Source: Carex sylvatica (lineage: Eukaryota; Streptophyta; Magnoliopsida; Poales; Cyperaceae). Taken from it: 27,252 bases of DNA. The stretch spans positions 1 to 27,252 of the forward strand of contig CAXKVR010000408.1 in NCBI GenBank assembly GCA_964058845.1, written 5' to 3'. Below, in pieces: positions 17,822 through 27,252 of the stretch (positions are counted from its first letter, which is position 1; each line of letters opens with the position of its first letter). The notes beneath the pieces are model-generated. The model saw only the letters and a list, made by a program, of their open reading frames with translations. It did no database searches and had not been told where the DNA came from. Both the position numbers and the translations under genes were made by a program.

Positions 17822-20800
17822 TTACAACATGGAGCTGTTCACAATACTTTGCCACGAAGAAGAAGACCCAACATTAACATTATTCCAGTAATCTCTCGCC
17901 GATTCCAAAACAAAAGAGTTTGATCCCGTTCCAAGCCCGTTCACATTCCCGTCCCCACTGCCTAGTTGTTGTAATTGTAAACCTTCATCCAAGGCAGCTT
18001 TGCAAGAAGAGCCACCTCCTTGCACCGTCAACCTATCACTCCCGGAAACTACTGCACCTGATCCTGCATCTCGATTCTGCACTGAACCACTGCCTGCTGC
18101 ACCACTTGCACTTGTAGTTCCATCGAATGCCAGCAGCGACATCTCACCTCCACTTCTAGGGCCAACTTGATTTACCCCATTTGCGTTACTGCCGCTTGTA
18201 CCATAGCCATAGTAGAAACCCTGAAACCCACCTCCTACGGCATGTGTGCCTCCACTGTTAGAAGCATTGCCATTATTTTCCACAAATCCACCACCCCTTA
18301 AAATATCAAGAAATCCGTTTGGGGTTGCATAACCTTCATGCAATGCAGGGATGACACTTGGCTTTGCGAGATTGCATGCAAATGCAAGTGACAGGTCACT
18401 TGGATCGTATGCTAAGCCTGAATGTTGTGATACTTGACCTGGTGGCAGCAGAGGGGAAAGCAAAGGATTAGGGTTAGGGTTAGAATTATGGTTTGTGTTG
18501 GAGGTAATGCTTTGGGCATTCTCTTGAACTTTCTTTGGAGTTGGCGAGGAGTTGCGAGGCGAAGGAGATGCACGCTTGTTTTTACGGCAACCACCACCAA
18601 CCGGAACATTCCGAAGAGACCCGCCTTGAGTCCAATATCGGCGGCAACCCTTGCAGAAGTACCTGGGTAAAAGTATAGAGATATCTTATTATCAAGTCAT
18701 ACCAAAAGTCACAAACATATCTTAAGAAGGACATTGCCAATTAAATTTTGAAATTATAATATAATCCCAACTATGTCCTTTTTTGGGGGACAATATATAG
18801 GTCGCTTCTATAATAATATTATTGGAAACAAAATATGATTCACCATTAGTAGTGGGCTCAATATATTTAAAAATATATATAATCTATGGACTGAACCAAT
18901 TTTAGGACACAATTTAAAAGTATTTACACTTAGAAATCCACTAGTCTTTTGATTGTTTAAACTCAACTAGATTGTCTTTTTAACTGCCTAACATTTTTCA
19001 TTAGTATTTGACACCTACAACTAGCTAGCTAGGCATGACAAAAGTGCTAAAGTGGGTGTATCTTAAACTAATTTAGGTTTGTAGCTAATGCCTTCACAAA
19101 ATATTAGATTGGTGATATAGGTGTTATATCAATCGCGTATAAAAAGGATTTAAGGACAAAAAAAAAGATAGGAAAATACAAATTAATTTCCTTTGTATCA
19201 TGATACCCGAAATAATTTATTTAATTTGCATTCATAAATATTAAAAATAAAAATGTTAAGTATCAAATCGTTGCTGCCCTTCATTATCCCTAATGTGATA
19301 TATACACATGAGCAAGAAGAATTAAACAACCATCACAGTACTCAACTGAGGTTATCTAACCTAGTTTAAAACTTATAAAAGAGAACTATAAATATATGAG
19401 GTATACACATGAGAAAGAAGTGTTAAACAACAAACACTGAGCAATAATCTAGTAAGGTAATATATATATGAGGAGGGGGTTGGCTAAATTGCTTCCGGAA
19501 GCATTCAGCCAAAGTACTTATAGGTCAAATTTTAAAATTTGATGTTCAAAACGTCAACCTAAGTAGTTCAATAAATTGGATAAATAGTAAACATGTAGAA
19601 TACCGATTTTTATAATTTAAAAAAAAAAATTATGATTTTTGTAAGATTGCCATTTTCGGCCTAAAAATAAAGGATTTTTATAAATATAAAAAGATATATC
19701 TTACTAACTCAAAACCTTTTAAGACTATTTAATGTATACAAAAGAGAAAAAAATGTTAAGCAACAAAACAGATGTACTCAAATAATTAAGGTTAATATGT
19801 CAGTTAATTAATTACAATGTACACATCTTGTACCTTGGCTGTGACAGGCTATAATTGTTGTAGTAGCAAAACTTAGTATTGGTTGAGTCGCATCGAGGGC
19901 ACTTGAGGGCTTGATCGGGGTGCGGCCGAGGTTTCTTTGATTGTTCATTTTGAGGCTGTTGTTGATGCTGGTTTTGTTGTGGTTGGTTTTCCGACTGGAT
20001 TTGGTTTTGCACGATCTGGTGGTGGTGCAAGAGGTGGTTTGATTGTCGGTTGTTTGAGTTTGAGAACACCTCCTCCAATGGATGGCTAGACATAAGCTGA
20101 AATGAGACAGAGAGATTTACAGTCCTCAAATATAACAAAAACTTCCACTAGAGCAAATAGCAACCAACTTATTCAGCAATACCCATGCAAATCATAAACA
20201 TCAAATAAAGGTTTCATAATTACAATGTAATGTCCTCCCCTTCCTCGCTCCCTATAGTTGCAAATTAAATATTTTGTTCCATTTTCAGTCTTCAAAATCA
20301 TACCAAAATGCAATATCATATTTGGAATTAACGTGAATTTCACTCGTAAGAATGAATTTGTGATGTGATGATTGTTTTTTAAAAATGAGGACCATGAAGT
20401 CGATTTTTAAGATCATTAGATTTTATATCTAGGAGATAACTATATGAATAGAGCAATTGTAATAAAAAAAGACCCTAACAAAATAAAATTGTAACTATAT
20501 ATCTCAGGAGAAATCTGGCAAGAGTTTTGATTTTGAGAACTGTCGTCCCATCAGAAAATGTATAAATAGTATGAAAATGTTTTGAAAACTGTTCTCTCCT
20601 ACTTACATAATTTTGCTTGAGAAACTCAATTTGTTAGCAATTAAAGAGTGATAAAAAAATGCACAAGAAAGTACAAACAAAGGCATGAATGCATGCATGG
20701 TAATGATAGTTGGGTAGTTATTAGTTGAAAATTGAAGGGAAATTATGAGCTTAATTTAAAGCCTTAAAATTAAGACACATTTAAGGATGATTTTGGAAAG

Positions 20801-21531
20801 CTACAAAATAATTTAATCTTAAAGGTTTTGAATGTTAAAGCACGGATCTAAAGAGGATACACTTAAGGAACTGAAATTTCAAAAAGAACCAATAGCCAAA
20901 TTTTTCATAATTCTTTTCTATGAAAGAATCTCACTGGGGAGGGGAAAACAACCTAGGACCCTTTCTTTTTTCTTTTTGTGGGACAAAAATGAATTATCTA
21001 ATTTTTAAGGAGATCATGGATTATGGGTATCATCTAAATTACAAAAAAAAAAAAAAAAAAAAAAAAAAGTACGTCTATAATTTCTGAGATGAAGAGAAAC
21101 TAGGAGAAAAAAATATCTTAGATTCTGCAAGAAATATGTATCATAACCAAAACAAAAAGGATTCACAAAAACGACAGAGAAAATAGAATTTATCAAACAG
21201 GAAGTACAGGATGGGCAAGTTGCTGTTACAGATCATAGACGCGCAGATCTTGAAACATCCCTTGACAAAGGAAAACAGGAAAAATTGAAGGAAAAAAAAA
21301 AAACGTAAAAGTTGAGATCTCAATATTTGTACAAAAGTAAAGCCCAACAAATTCACATAGTAGGAAACAAATCCATGGTATAGAAAGCAACAACAAAAGA
21401 AGATCAGTCAAAGAAATATTTTTTGTTAATTCAAGAAAAGACCAAACATAACATCATACTTGCGTATAACCGTATATTATATCGTATGAATGTTTTTCTA
21501 CCTGGTGATGTGCACCTGAGATCTCCATCAT
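17822..21531 (-). CDS. Dof-type zinc-finger transcription factor (three exons)
   Basis: The exons on the minus strand are 21531-21502, 20096-19834 and 18662-17822, all with GT-AG splice sites; the joined frame gives 377 residues. Dof factors are plant nuclear proteins that bind AAAG sites. The Dof finger is CX2C-X21-CX2C with cysteines at residues 76, 79, 101 and 104, including [30 protein letters not shown] and a basic CRKNKR tail. A Gln/His/Asn-rich region precedes it (about 23-62). The rest is Gly/Ser-rich and ends DYWNN...[14 protein letters not shown], with YYGYG patches typical of activation regions. Intron 2 (1171 bp) splits codon 98 inside the finger. Exon 1 encodes only [10 protein letters not shown] and is the least certain part; otherwise Met12 (20091-20093) would start a 366-residue form. 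No breaks are seen, so it is probably functional. Confidence 0.92.
18467..18486 (-). repeat. Telomere-like heptamers inside the Dof coding region
   Basis: On the plus strand the sequence is ATTAGGGTTAGGGTTAGAAT, between two and three plant telomere units (TTTAGGG-like, here with one T fewer). In the gene it encodes the NPNPNP stretch just after the Dof domain. It may be chance or slippage; it is not a telomere. Confidence 0.6.
19308..19790. repeat. Three diverged repeats in Dof intron 2
   Basis: The phrase TATACACATGAG.AAGAAG..TTAAACAAC occurs at about 19302 and 19401, and a weaker copy (TATACAAAAGAGAAAAAAATG TTAAGCAAC) at about 19735. Each is followed by ACTCAA/ACTGAG and TTAAGGTTA/TAAGGTAA phrases. 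They appear to be old tandem duplications within the intron. Confidence 0.6.
19481..19511. repeat. Small dyad in Dof intron 2
   Basis: TGGCTAAATTGCTTCC followed by GGAAGCATTCAGCCA forms an imperfect palindrome of 31 bases with a perfect GCTTCCGGAAGC core. Confidence 0.8.
21043..21068. repeat. 26-base A run in Dof intron 1
   Basis: An uninterrupted A run on the plus strand, which is poly-T in the transcript. No LINE or SINE body flanks it, so it is recorded as a homopolymer. Confidence 0.95.
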
Positions 21532-21660
21532 ACAACACCCCCAAGCTTCAGAGAGAGAGAGAGAGAGAGAGACTGAGTTCACCTCAACCTTTCAAGTTCC
21601 AATAAGCGAGAAAGAGAGAGAGAGAAGAGAGAGAAGGAAAAAGAGAGATGATTATAAGTT
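21532..21660 (-). promoter_or_regulatory. Probable 5' leader of the Dof gene (CT-rich)
   Basis: On the minus strand the region immediately before the start codon carries two CT-rich microsatellite tracts (plus-strand GA runs at about 21549-21572 and 21610-21640), a usual feature of plant 5' untranslated regions. No clear TATA box is seen further upstream; such CT-rich initiator-type promoters often lack one. Confidence 0.5.
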
Positions 21661-22171
21661 CCGTACAGGAGGCTACTGAATAGTGATGGGTTCAGGCTTG
21701 AAAGCGAACTCAACGCATTTTCCCCACTCTATCCGCAACGGCCTCCCCTTCCCTTTATCTCCATTTTCAATCAAATTTCACATCTCCAGTTCCTACCTCT
21801 GTTGAGGAAAGAATCAGGGGCTGAAGCAAACTTTTCTAAGAAGCAGAACTTATAATATTTATTTGTCATCGTTTGTAAAATATTTCTCATTTGGTCATTG
21901 TTTACTATAGTATACCAAAAACAGTAGGTTTCCAGTTTCCAAAACTGGAGAAGGTTGTTTAGGACAGTAAGGACCCACTTTGTCACTTTGGACTGGAGCG
22001 CCACTAAGTGAAGTTACGTTTGATTAGGTTTTTTCAATCATTTTTATTGGGAAATATTGGATACGGTACCGTGAGCATGGTGCATTGAACCGTGTCAATG
22101 ACAATGGGTCTGTAAGCTTAATGCATACGGGTTAGGTGTTGCTATATCTATATGAGACTTGGACTACGTAC
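21661..22171. other. Upstream region of the Dof gene
   Basis: This is proximal promoter territory of the minus-strand Dof gene. I see no coding sequence and no element I can name with confidence. Transposon-derived sequence starts at 22172. Confidence 0.45.
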
Positions 22172-22914
22172 CAGTATTGTAAAAAAATAGTCTTAAGGGC
22201 TGTTTAATTGTTAACAATAATCAAATCATTACGAATACACTTAATGAATGCATGTTTGTGGATGATAACGATAGTCAAATCATTCGTTTATTTTCGATTA
22301 TTCATATTTATTCCCGTTTATTTCACTAAATATTTATTTTTCACATTGTGTTTTTTTTTTTTGATAATATGTTTTATAAATCATGTTTTGTAGTTTTATT
22401 TGTGCTTGGAGATATATCCAATTTTTTTTATATAAGTTTGTTCTTCTTACTTTGAAATTGATTAATTCTTCTGTTATTTATATACCATATATTTTTCTTA
22501 CTTACTAATGTAACTTTTTTAATTAGTACGACATATTCATTTATGAAACAAGATGTTATCATAAACTAAATTTAGTGATTTTATGTTGGAATGCTTCATT
22601 TCTTTCAAATAGTATATTATTAGTATTTGAAAATGCTTAATTTTAAAAAAAAATTATTAAATAAATGTGTTACTTACACATGAAAATTTTTATGTGTTGA
22701 GAAAATATAAATGTCATGTTATAATAATAGAATATAAGTTATATTAAGTTTATTTGGTAAGTTTAATAAGTTAAATAAATTATGATATATATATATATAA
22801 ATTTAATAAAAATGTTAAATTGTCCGCATAATTCTTATTAATCGGCCGCATACTGATTAATTGCTTAGTGGTATCCCGACTGTCAGACGACCTCATACCG
22901 TTATTTACAACACT
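22172..22914. mobile_element. Larger relative of the 186-bp CAGTGTTGTAAA MITE
   Basis: The left end is CAGTATTGTAAAAAAATAGT and the right end is CATACCGTTATTTACAACACT. The last 60 or so bases match the right end of the element at 8304-8489 (GCATACCGTTATTTACAACACTG), and the first 18 match its left end. The interior is AT-rich without coding capacity. Its right tip is the exact target of the next insertion. No clear outer 8-bp target duplication remains. Confidence 0.6.
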
Positions 22915-23450
22915 TAGGGGTGTAAACGAGCTGGCTCGAGCCGAGCTGGGCCTTAGCTCGGCTCGTTTATTTTGGTCCGAGCCTGGACCGAGCGAGCTGG
23001 ACCTAGGTCACCCGAGCCAAAACTCCTGACTTGCTCGTGGCAAGCCAGCCCAAGCTAGCTCTCGAGCTGACGAGCTGGCTTGCTGGGTTTTATTAAACTA
23101 CTATTATACAAATTCAAAAATATAAAAATAAGAAAGCCCATTTAAAAAAATTAAGAAATTGTCCAGCAAACACATCTTCAAGCAACTGAAGCCCATATCA
23201 TTTCTTCCCAGACCAAAAATACATCAATTTTGCATAATTACGCTTTGAAAATGAAACTAGACTTAAAATTATACAGGCCTAAATCCTAAATCCACTATAG
23301 CTTAACGAGCTGAGCTGACCCTTGGTTCAGCTCGTTTATTTTGACCCGAGCCTTAACCGAGCTGACTCGTTAACAGCTCGGTCCACTACCGAGCGAGCTA
23401 GAGCCGAGCCACGAGCGAGCCACGAGCTGCGAGCTATTTTGACAGCCCTA
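22915..23450. mobile_element. 536-bp hAT-like element with GAGCTCGG repeats, nested
   Basis: The left end is TAGGGGTGTAAACGAGCTGG; the right end, minus strand, is TAGGGCTGTCAAAATAGCTC. The flanks ACAACACT (22907-22914) and ACAACACG (23451-23458) are an 8-bp duplication with one mismatch. The subterminal regions are dense in GAGC, CGAGCTGG and GCTCGGCTCG motifs in both orientations, with an AT-rich middle. There is no transposase. Confidence 0.85.
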
Positions 23451-23458
23451 ACAACACG

Positions 23459-24532
23459 TACTGCTATGTACCGTTCCGTGTGTTTTTATTTTGACACTTA
23501 TAAGTAATTTTTTTTAGAAAATAAAGTATTATTTAAAACAGTTAATTTATTTGATTAGTTTCGCTCAGTACATAATTTCCATTGTTGCAAAAAAAATTAA
23601 TAGTTTGTATATATTATAAATTTACAGAATTAGCATATATAATTTTATATCAAGGATGTTCTACAAATCAAGTCGTTGATCGAGTTGTCAACCAACCACA
23701 CTTTATGTGTTGACAAAGAAAAATTATATATTATTTTAATTTAATTTATGTGAATTAATTATAATATGAAAAGTGTCTTTGTAATGGTTTTGAGAAAGAT
23801 TTTCAAAACATCCAAAATAATTGATTGCCTGATTAAATAGTTGTATTTATTATCCATTTATACAAGTTTTGAAGTAACTTGTATTGAAAAATTATCTTCT
23901 TTAATTTTCGTAAACTATTTTCATTCTTTCGGTACAATTATCCAATATAAAAACAATTTCAATCTGATTATTTACCAAAAAGCTCAAATGAGATATAATT
24001 TTTTTTTCCGTCTCTTGATAGAAACGTTCACGACAATTTAAAGTATAACAAATGTTTAGATGATAACCACACGAAATACACAATACTTTGACCAAATATT
24101 GTAACAAACAACAACAAATACGATGCTAATTAATATTGGATCAATGTGGAACAAGTCCCCCAATATGTATTGGTTTTAAAATTTTATTGGCACATTTTAT
24201 CTTTCAATGTATATTACTTGACAAAATTATTTGTACCTACTTTTTTTGCATGCTTCAACACCATGGCCTACAAATATTCTGCCACATAAGATCTATATGG
24301 TAATGGTTGTCATTCAAATTAAAGGCCTTTGGAAAATCAGATTATGGAGCTAATTAATTTAATTATATCACCTAGCTAGGAATTTATATCCTCTGTATTA
24401 ATGTACCGTTTGTGTTTAGATCTGATTAATTTGTTCGGTACACATTAACACTAATCTTAAAAGAACCCCGTGCATTACAGGTGGGGACCAGATTGGATTG
24501 CAGAGGATTCTAATTATCTAATATATATTCAG
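23459..24532. other. Intergenic AT-rich stretch
   Basis: I see no gene or element here. Short open frames on both strands between 23840 and 24110 encode nothing recognisable. Confidence 0.5.
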
Positions 24533-24740
24533 ATCTAAATTCTAATTGTGTGGTACTGCAGAGGATCCATACTATAGCCAACTATTTGTATCGTTTATAA
24601 AATAATAAAAATCATGTAATACAAAATTGGATTATATTAGTATCTAAATTCTAATTGTGTGTTAATGTAGAGGATGCATACTTTAGCCAACTATTTGTAT
24701 GCTTTATAAAATAATAATCATCATATAATACAAAATTGGG
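24533..24740 (+). repeat. 109-bp tandem duplication, two copies
   Basis: ATCTAAATTCTAATTGTGTG, then AGAGGAT.CATACT.TAGCC, AACTATTTGTAT, TTTATAAAATAATAA and AATACAAAATTGG occur at 24533 and again at 24642. The copies differ at scattered positions, so the duplication is moderately old. Confidence 0.92.
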
Positions 24741-26378
24741 AACCTAATTAAATTGAAAGTATAGGAAAAAAAAAACACTAACGTGAATGATGAATGGTTC
24801 AATTTCATGTGTTTTCTTTGTTGTTCTAAACAGTCTGGTGTTTGTTCCCCAAAATTATTTTTGAGCTAAAATATTTTGTACAAACACGTACAAATTTAGC
24901 AAACCAAAATTAGTAGCATTCACCGTGCACCAGGATTAAATGTACATGTGCCGATTTCATGTATCAATTAATTAAGACTCTTTTACCTGATATGTTAATG
25001 ATGCATACAAAAATAATCTTCCTATAAAAGTATGTGGCAGTAATTGTTATATTTAATCAGATAATCCGGTGCTCTGTATTTGTATTTGCTACGTGTTTTT
25101 AAAATTATAAGATTCTTTTAGTGAAGAATGAAGATTAATTTAATCAGCTATTTAATATTTACAATAATTTTTGACCTTTCACACAAAAGTAGACATTGTC
25201 TTTACTTTAATGTTAAACAAGAATGTGTTAGTATCTGCGAGGGTAAAAAGTGACTATTCACGGCGATATAACAATAAAATGTGTTTTTTTTTTTTACTAA
25301 CGACAGGAATATCTGCAAGAGATGCTGTTCTATTTTTGTAACATTAGTTCAGAGCTTGCTTTCCAAAATTATAAAAATATTATTTTTTTTCTCAAATTTA
25401 GAAAGCAATAAATACATTTTGATTCATTCAAATTAAGGAGGGAATTAACTAGAGAGAGCAAAACAATAAAACAAAGGAAGCTAGAAAGACCGTGTCCTGC
25501 CAACTAATTCCTTGTTTTTGCTTTTCTACATATGACATTGTAGATTCTATTAATTAATTTTTATTGTTTTGTGGGTAACGGACAAGGCACAGAATCTACG
25601 GTTGGTTCTTCACAGGCGTACATTCATTCATTCATTTCCTTGGACTCATTATCACTGGATTCGATGTTAGGCAGGCACTAAATCTCTCTCTCAGTGTGGC
25701 AGGATTTGTGTTTACATTCGTGTTGTAGTTTAAACACCACATGGTTTCATCCCTATAATATTTCCCGTATTATTTTTTCTAGACACCTCACTGAATTATA
25801 TATTTTCAAACTATCAAATTGTATATTTATTTAATATCCTTATTGAATCTGCAAAAAAAAATTCACAAAAATGTCAATATTAGTATATCGTTTGCATTTT
25901 GAGATTATAATCGGATTACACCTGTATTATACACAAACTACAAACTTTTGACCTTTTTGGAACTATGTATTGTCAAATCATAAAATTATCACTGTAGTTT
26001 CTACATAATTGTGCGCATAGTTGCTTCTATATTTTTGTGCATATAGTTGCTTCATTGGACTTGTTTTTCATGTTTTAAATGTTCAGTTGGATTTGTTACC
26101 GCTGATGTATATTCATCCCATGAATAGCAAGAGCATTAAATTATTTAACATCAATCTTACAATTCGAGAATATCAGATGTTTATTAATCATGGTTTAGAC
26201 TTTAGAGTAATTTCTTAATTAAGGTCTGAGAACCGCACCAATTCTGATGGCTAAATTATAATTTGCCTTCTTTGTGAGAAGTAGTTTGGAAGATATTAGT
26301 TGAAGAGCTTCGAAAAAAAATATTCCATGATGTGGATAAAAGTAAATGCAGAAGCATTCTTCAATCATCTTATACAGT
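24741..26378. other. Intergenic AT-rich stretch
   Basis: I see no gene. Minor features are a T run near 25285, short (CATT)n at about 25621, and low-complexity A/T tracts. Short open frames at about 26021-26218 and 26300-26563 give no recognisable protein. Confidence 0.5.
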
Positions 26379-26565
26379 TAGGGGTGTCAACGGGTACGAT
26401 ACGGGTCGGGTGGAGATATTTTCATACCTGTACCCGTTATAATAACGAAAAAAATATTTATTCTTATCCGTCATTTCAAATATGGTACGGATCGGATAAA
26501 CGGATAAAAAAGGTGCCATTAACATTTTTATTTGTGCTTTCGATAAAATATTTTTCAAAATAAAA
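26379..26565 (+). mobile_element. Left end of another hAT-like element (CGGGTAC type)
   Basis: The end TAGGGGTGTCAACGGGTACG is the same terminus as in the other elements, followed by ACGGGTCGGG, TACCCGTT, TTATCCG and GGATCGGATAAACGG motifs. The right end is not visible before the fold-back element at 26669; it may have been deleted or diverged. The 8 bases to its left are TATACAGT. Confidence 0.6.
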
Positions 26566-26647
26566 AAATAATGAATACAACTAATTTGTATTATGAAAAC
26601 TAAATAAAATACAAAATTTTATTGTATCATGTATCATCTTCATACAA

Positions 26648-26686
<39 letters not shown>

Positions 26687-27100
26687 TAGGCTAATATACA
26701 ATTGATTGTTCCTAGCCTCCCATGCAACCAAGTCGTTTTTCGATTTTTAAAGTCCAAATGATTAATCCAAACCGTTAGATGTGATCTCCATATTAAAATG
26801 TGCTAGGAGACCAAATTTTATATTTTTTTGAAATTTTTTTACTATTTATTAAGCCACTTTGAAAATCGTTGATCCAATAGTAGCTTCTGATTTTACTGTT
26901 TGGTTAAGTCACCGTTGGATCAGCGATTTTCAAAGTGGCTTAATAAATAGTAACAAAATTCCAAAAAATGTAAAATTTGGTCTCCTAGCACATTTTAATA
27001 TGGAGAACACATCTAACGGTTTGGATCGATCATTTGAACTTTAAAAATCAGAAAATGACTTGGTTGCACGGGAGGCTAGGAACAATTGATTGTATATTAG

Positions 27101-27151
<51 letters not shown>

Positions 27152-27165
27152 ATATATATATATAC
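26648..27165. mobile_element. Fold-back MITE with arms of about 190-240 bp
   Basis: The left arm (about 26669-26878) and right arm (about 26913-27148) are nearly identical inverted copies. AGGCTAATATACAATTGATT starts each arm on its own strand, and the long blocks between differ at only about one base in fifteen. The loop is about 34 bp. Both arms continue outward into GA/TC microsatellites and then TA repeats, as mirror images (GA at 26669-26686, TC at 27102-27145, TA at 26648-26668 and 27150-27164). Long terminal inverted repeats suggest a Mutator-like or fold-back type, but no target duplication can be read through the TA tracts. Confidence 0.85.
27102..27145 (+). repeat. (TC)n microsatellite at the end of the fold-back arm
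   Basis: About 22 TC units, followed by TATCTATATATATATATATA. The matching GA tract on the left arm is shorter (about nine units), so the two have slipped independently. Confidence 0.95.
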
Positions 27166-27186
27166 CTGCTAGCATGGTACTCGTAG

Positions 27187-27252
27187 CATAGAGGGCCTCC
27201 GTGCAACGGCTCAATATTTGACTTTTCAAAATCCTAACGGTCGATCCAAACC
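27187..27252 (+). mobile_element. Third, diverged copy of the fold-back arm, cut by the window end
   Basis: GGGCCTCCGTGCAACGGCTC, then a TTTGACTTTTCAAAATC-like stretch and ACGGTCGATCCAAACC follow the same order as the fold-back arm (CCTCCCGTGCAACC, TGATTTTTAAAGTTC, ATCGATCCAAACCG). It lies in direct orientation relative to the left arm and runs off the window. Confidence 0.55.

Noticed and set aside
17920..18670. Plus-strand open frames opposite the Dof gene
   Set aside because: They are antisense shadows of the GC-richer Dof coding exon.
21043..21068. Poly-A tail of a LINE or SINE insertion in intron 1
   Set aside because: No retroelement body or flanking target duplication is recognisable next to the A run.
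21014..21411. Phe-rich minus-strand open frames in Dof intron 1
   Set aside because: They are translations of A/T homopolymer tracts.
27041..27229. Arg/Glu-repeat open frame on the minus strand
   Set aside because: It is the translation of the TC microsatellite.

Overview
The window is nuclear DNA of a flowering plant, most likely a eudicot. It is AT-rich. The two convincing host genes have plant-type GT-AG introns. The rest is largely decayed transposons of plant types: an L1-type LINE, hAT-like elements whose ends read TAGGGGTG, fold-back MITEs and one CACTA-type terminus. I cannot name the species. There are no operons, rRNA or tRNA genes, or CRISPR arrays that I can see.

Layout from left to right. 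Positions 1-2967 hold the 3' part of a dead LINE (reverse transcriptase, C-terminal zinc knuckle, poly-A tail). Positions 3640-4925 hold a pyrimidine-rich, leader-like sequence split by a 995-bp hAT-like element. Positions 5114-6895 hold another hAT-like piece and then a 0.73-kb direct duplication. Positions 7067-7681 encode a two-exon secreted cysteine-rich peptide resembling the EMBRYO SURROUNDING FACTOR 1 (ESF1) group. Positions 8300-12800 are MITEs, orphan transposon ends, a promoter-like island and inverted repeats. Positions 13437-15890 carry an F-box fragment without a start codon and a tandemly duplicated exon-like sequence of unknown function. These are followed at 16730 by a CACTA-type terminus, so this block may be transposon cargo.

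The main gene lies on the minus strand at 21531-17822. It encodes a Dof zinc-finger transcription factor in three exons (predicted 377 aa), and one intron falls inside the zinc finger. Its first coding exon has only 10 codons, behind a CT-rich leader. Upstream of it lie nested hAT insertions (22172-23458), a 109-bp tandem duplication (24533-24740), another hAT-like end (26379) and a fold-back element of about 480 bp with nearly identical arms, bounded by GA/TC and TA microsatellites.

The two host genes have no visible functional link. The most unusual features are the hAT-like group, which shares one terminal motif but carries a different subterminal repeat in each copy; the LINE stop codons falling at conserved tryptophans; the split Dof finger; and the possible gene-capturing CACTA segment. 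I see no clearly new biological system.
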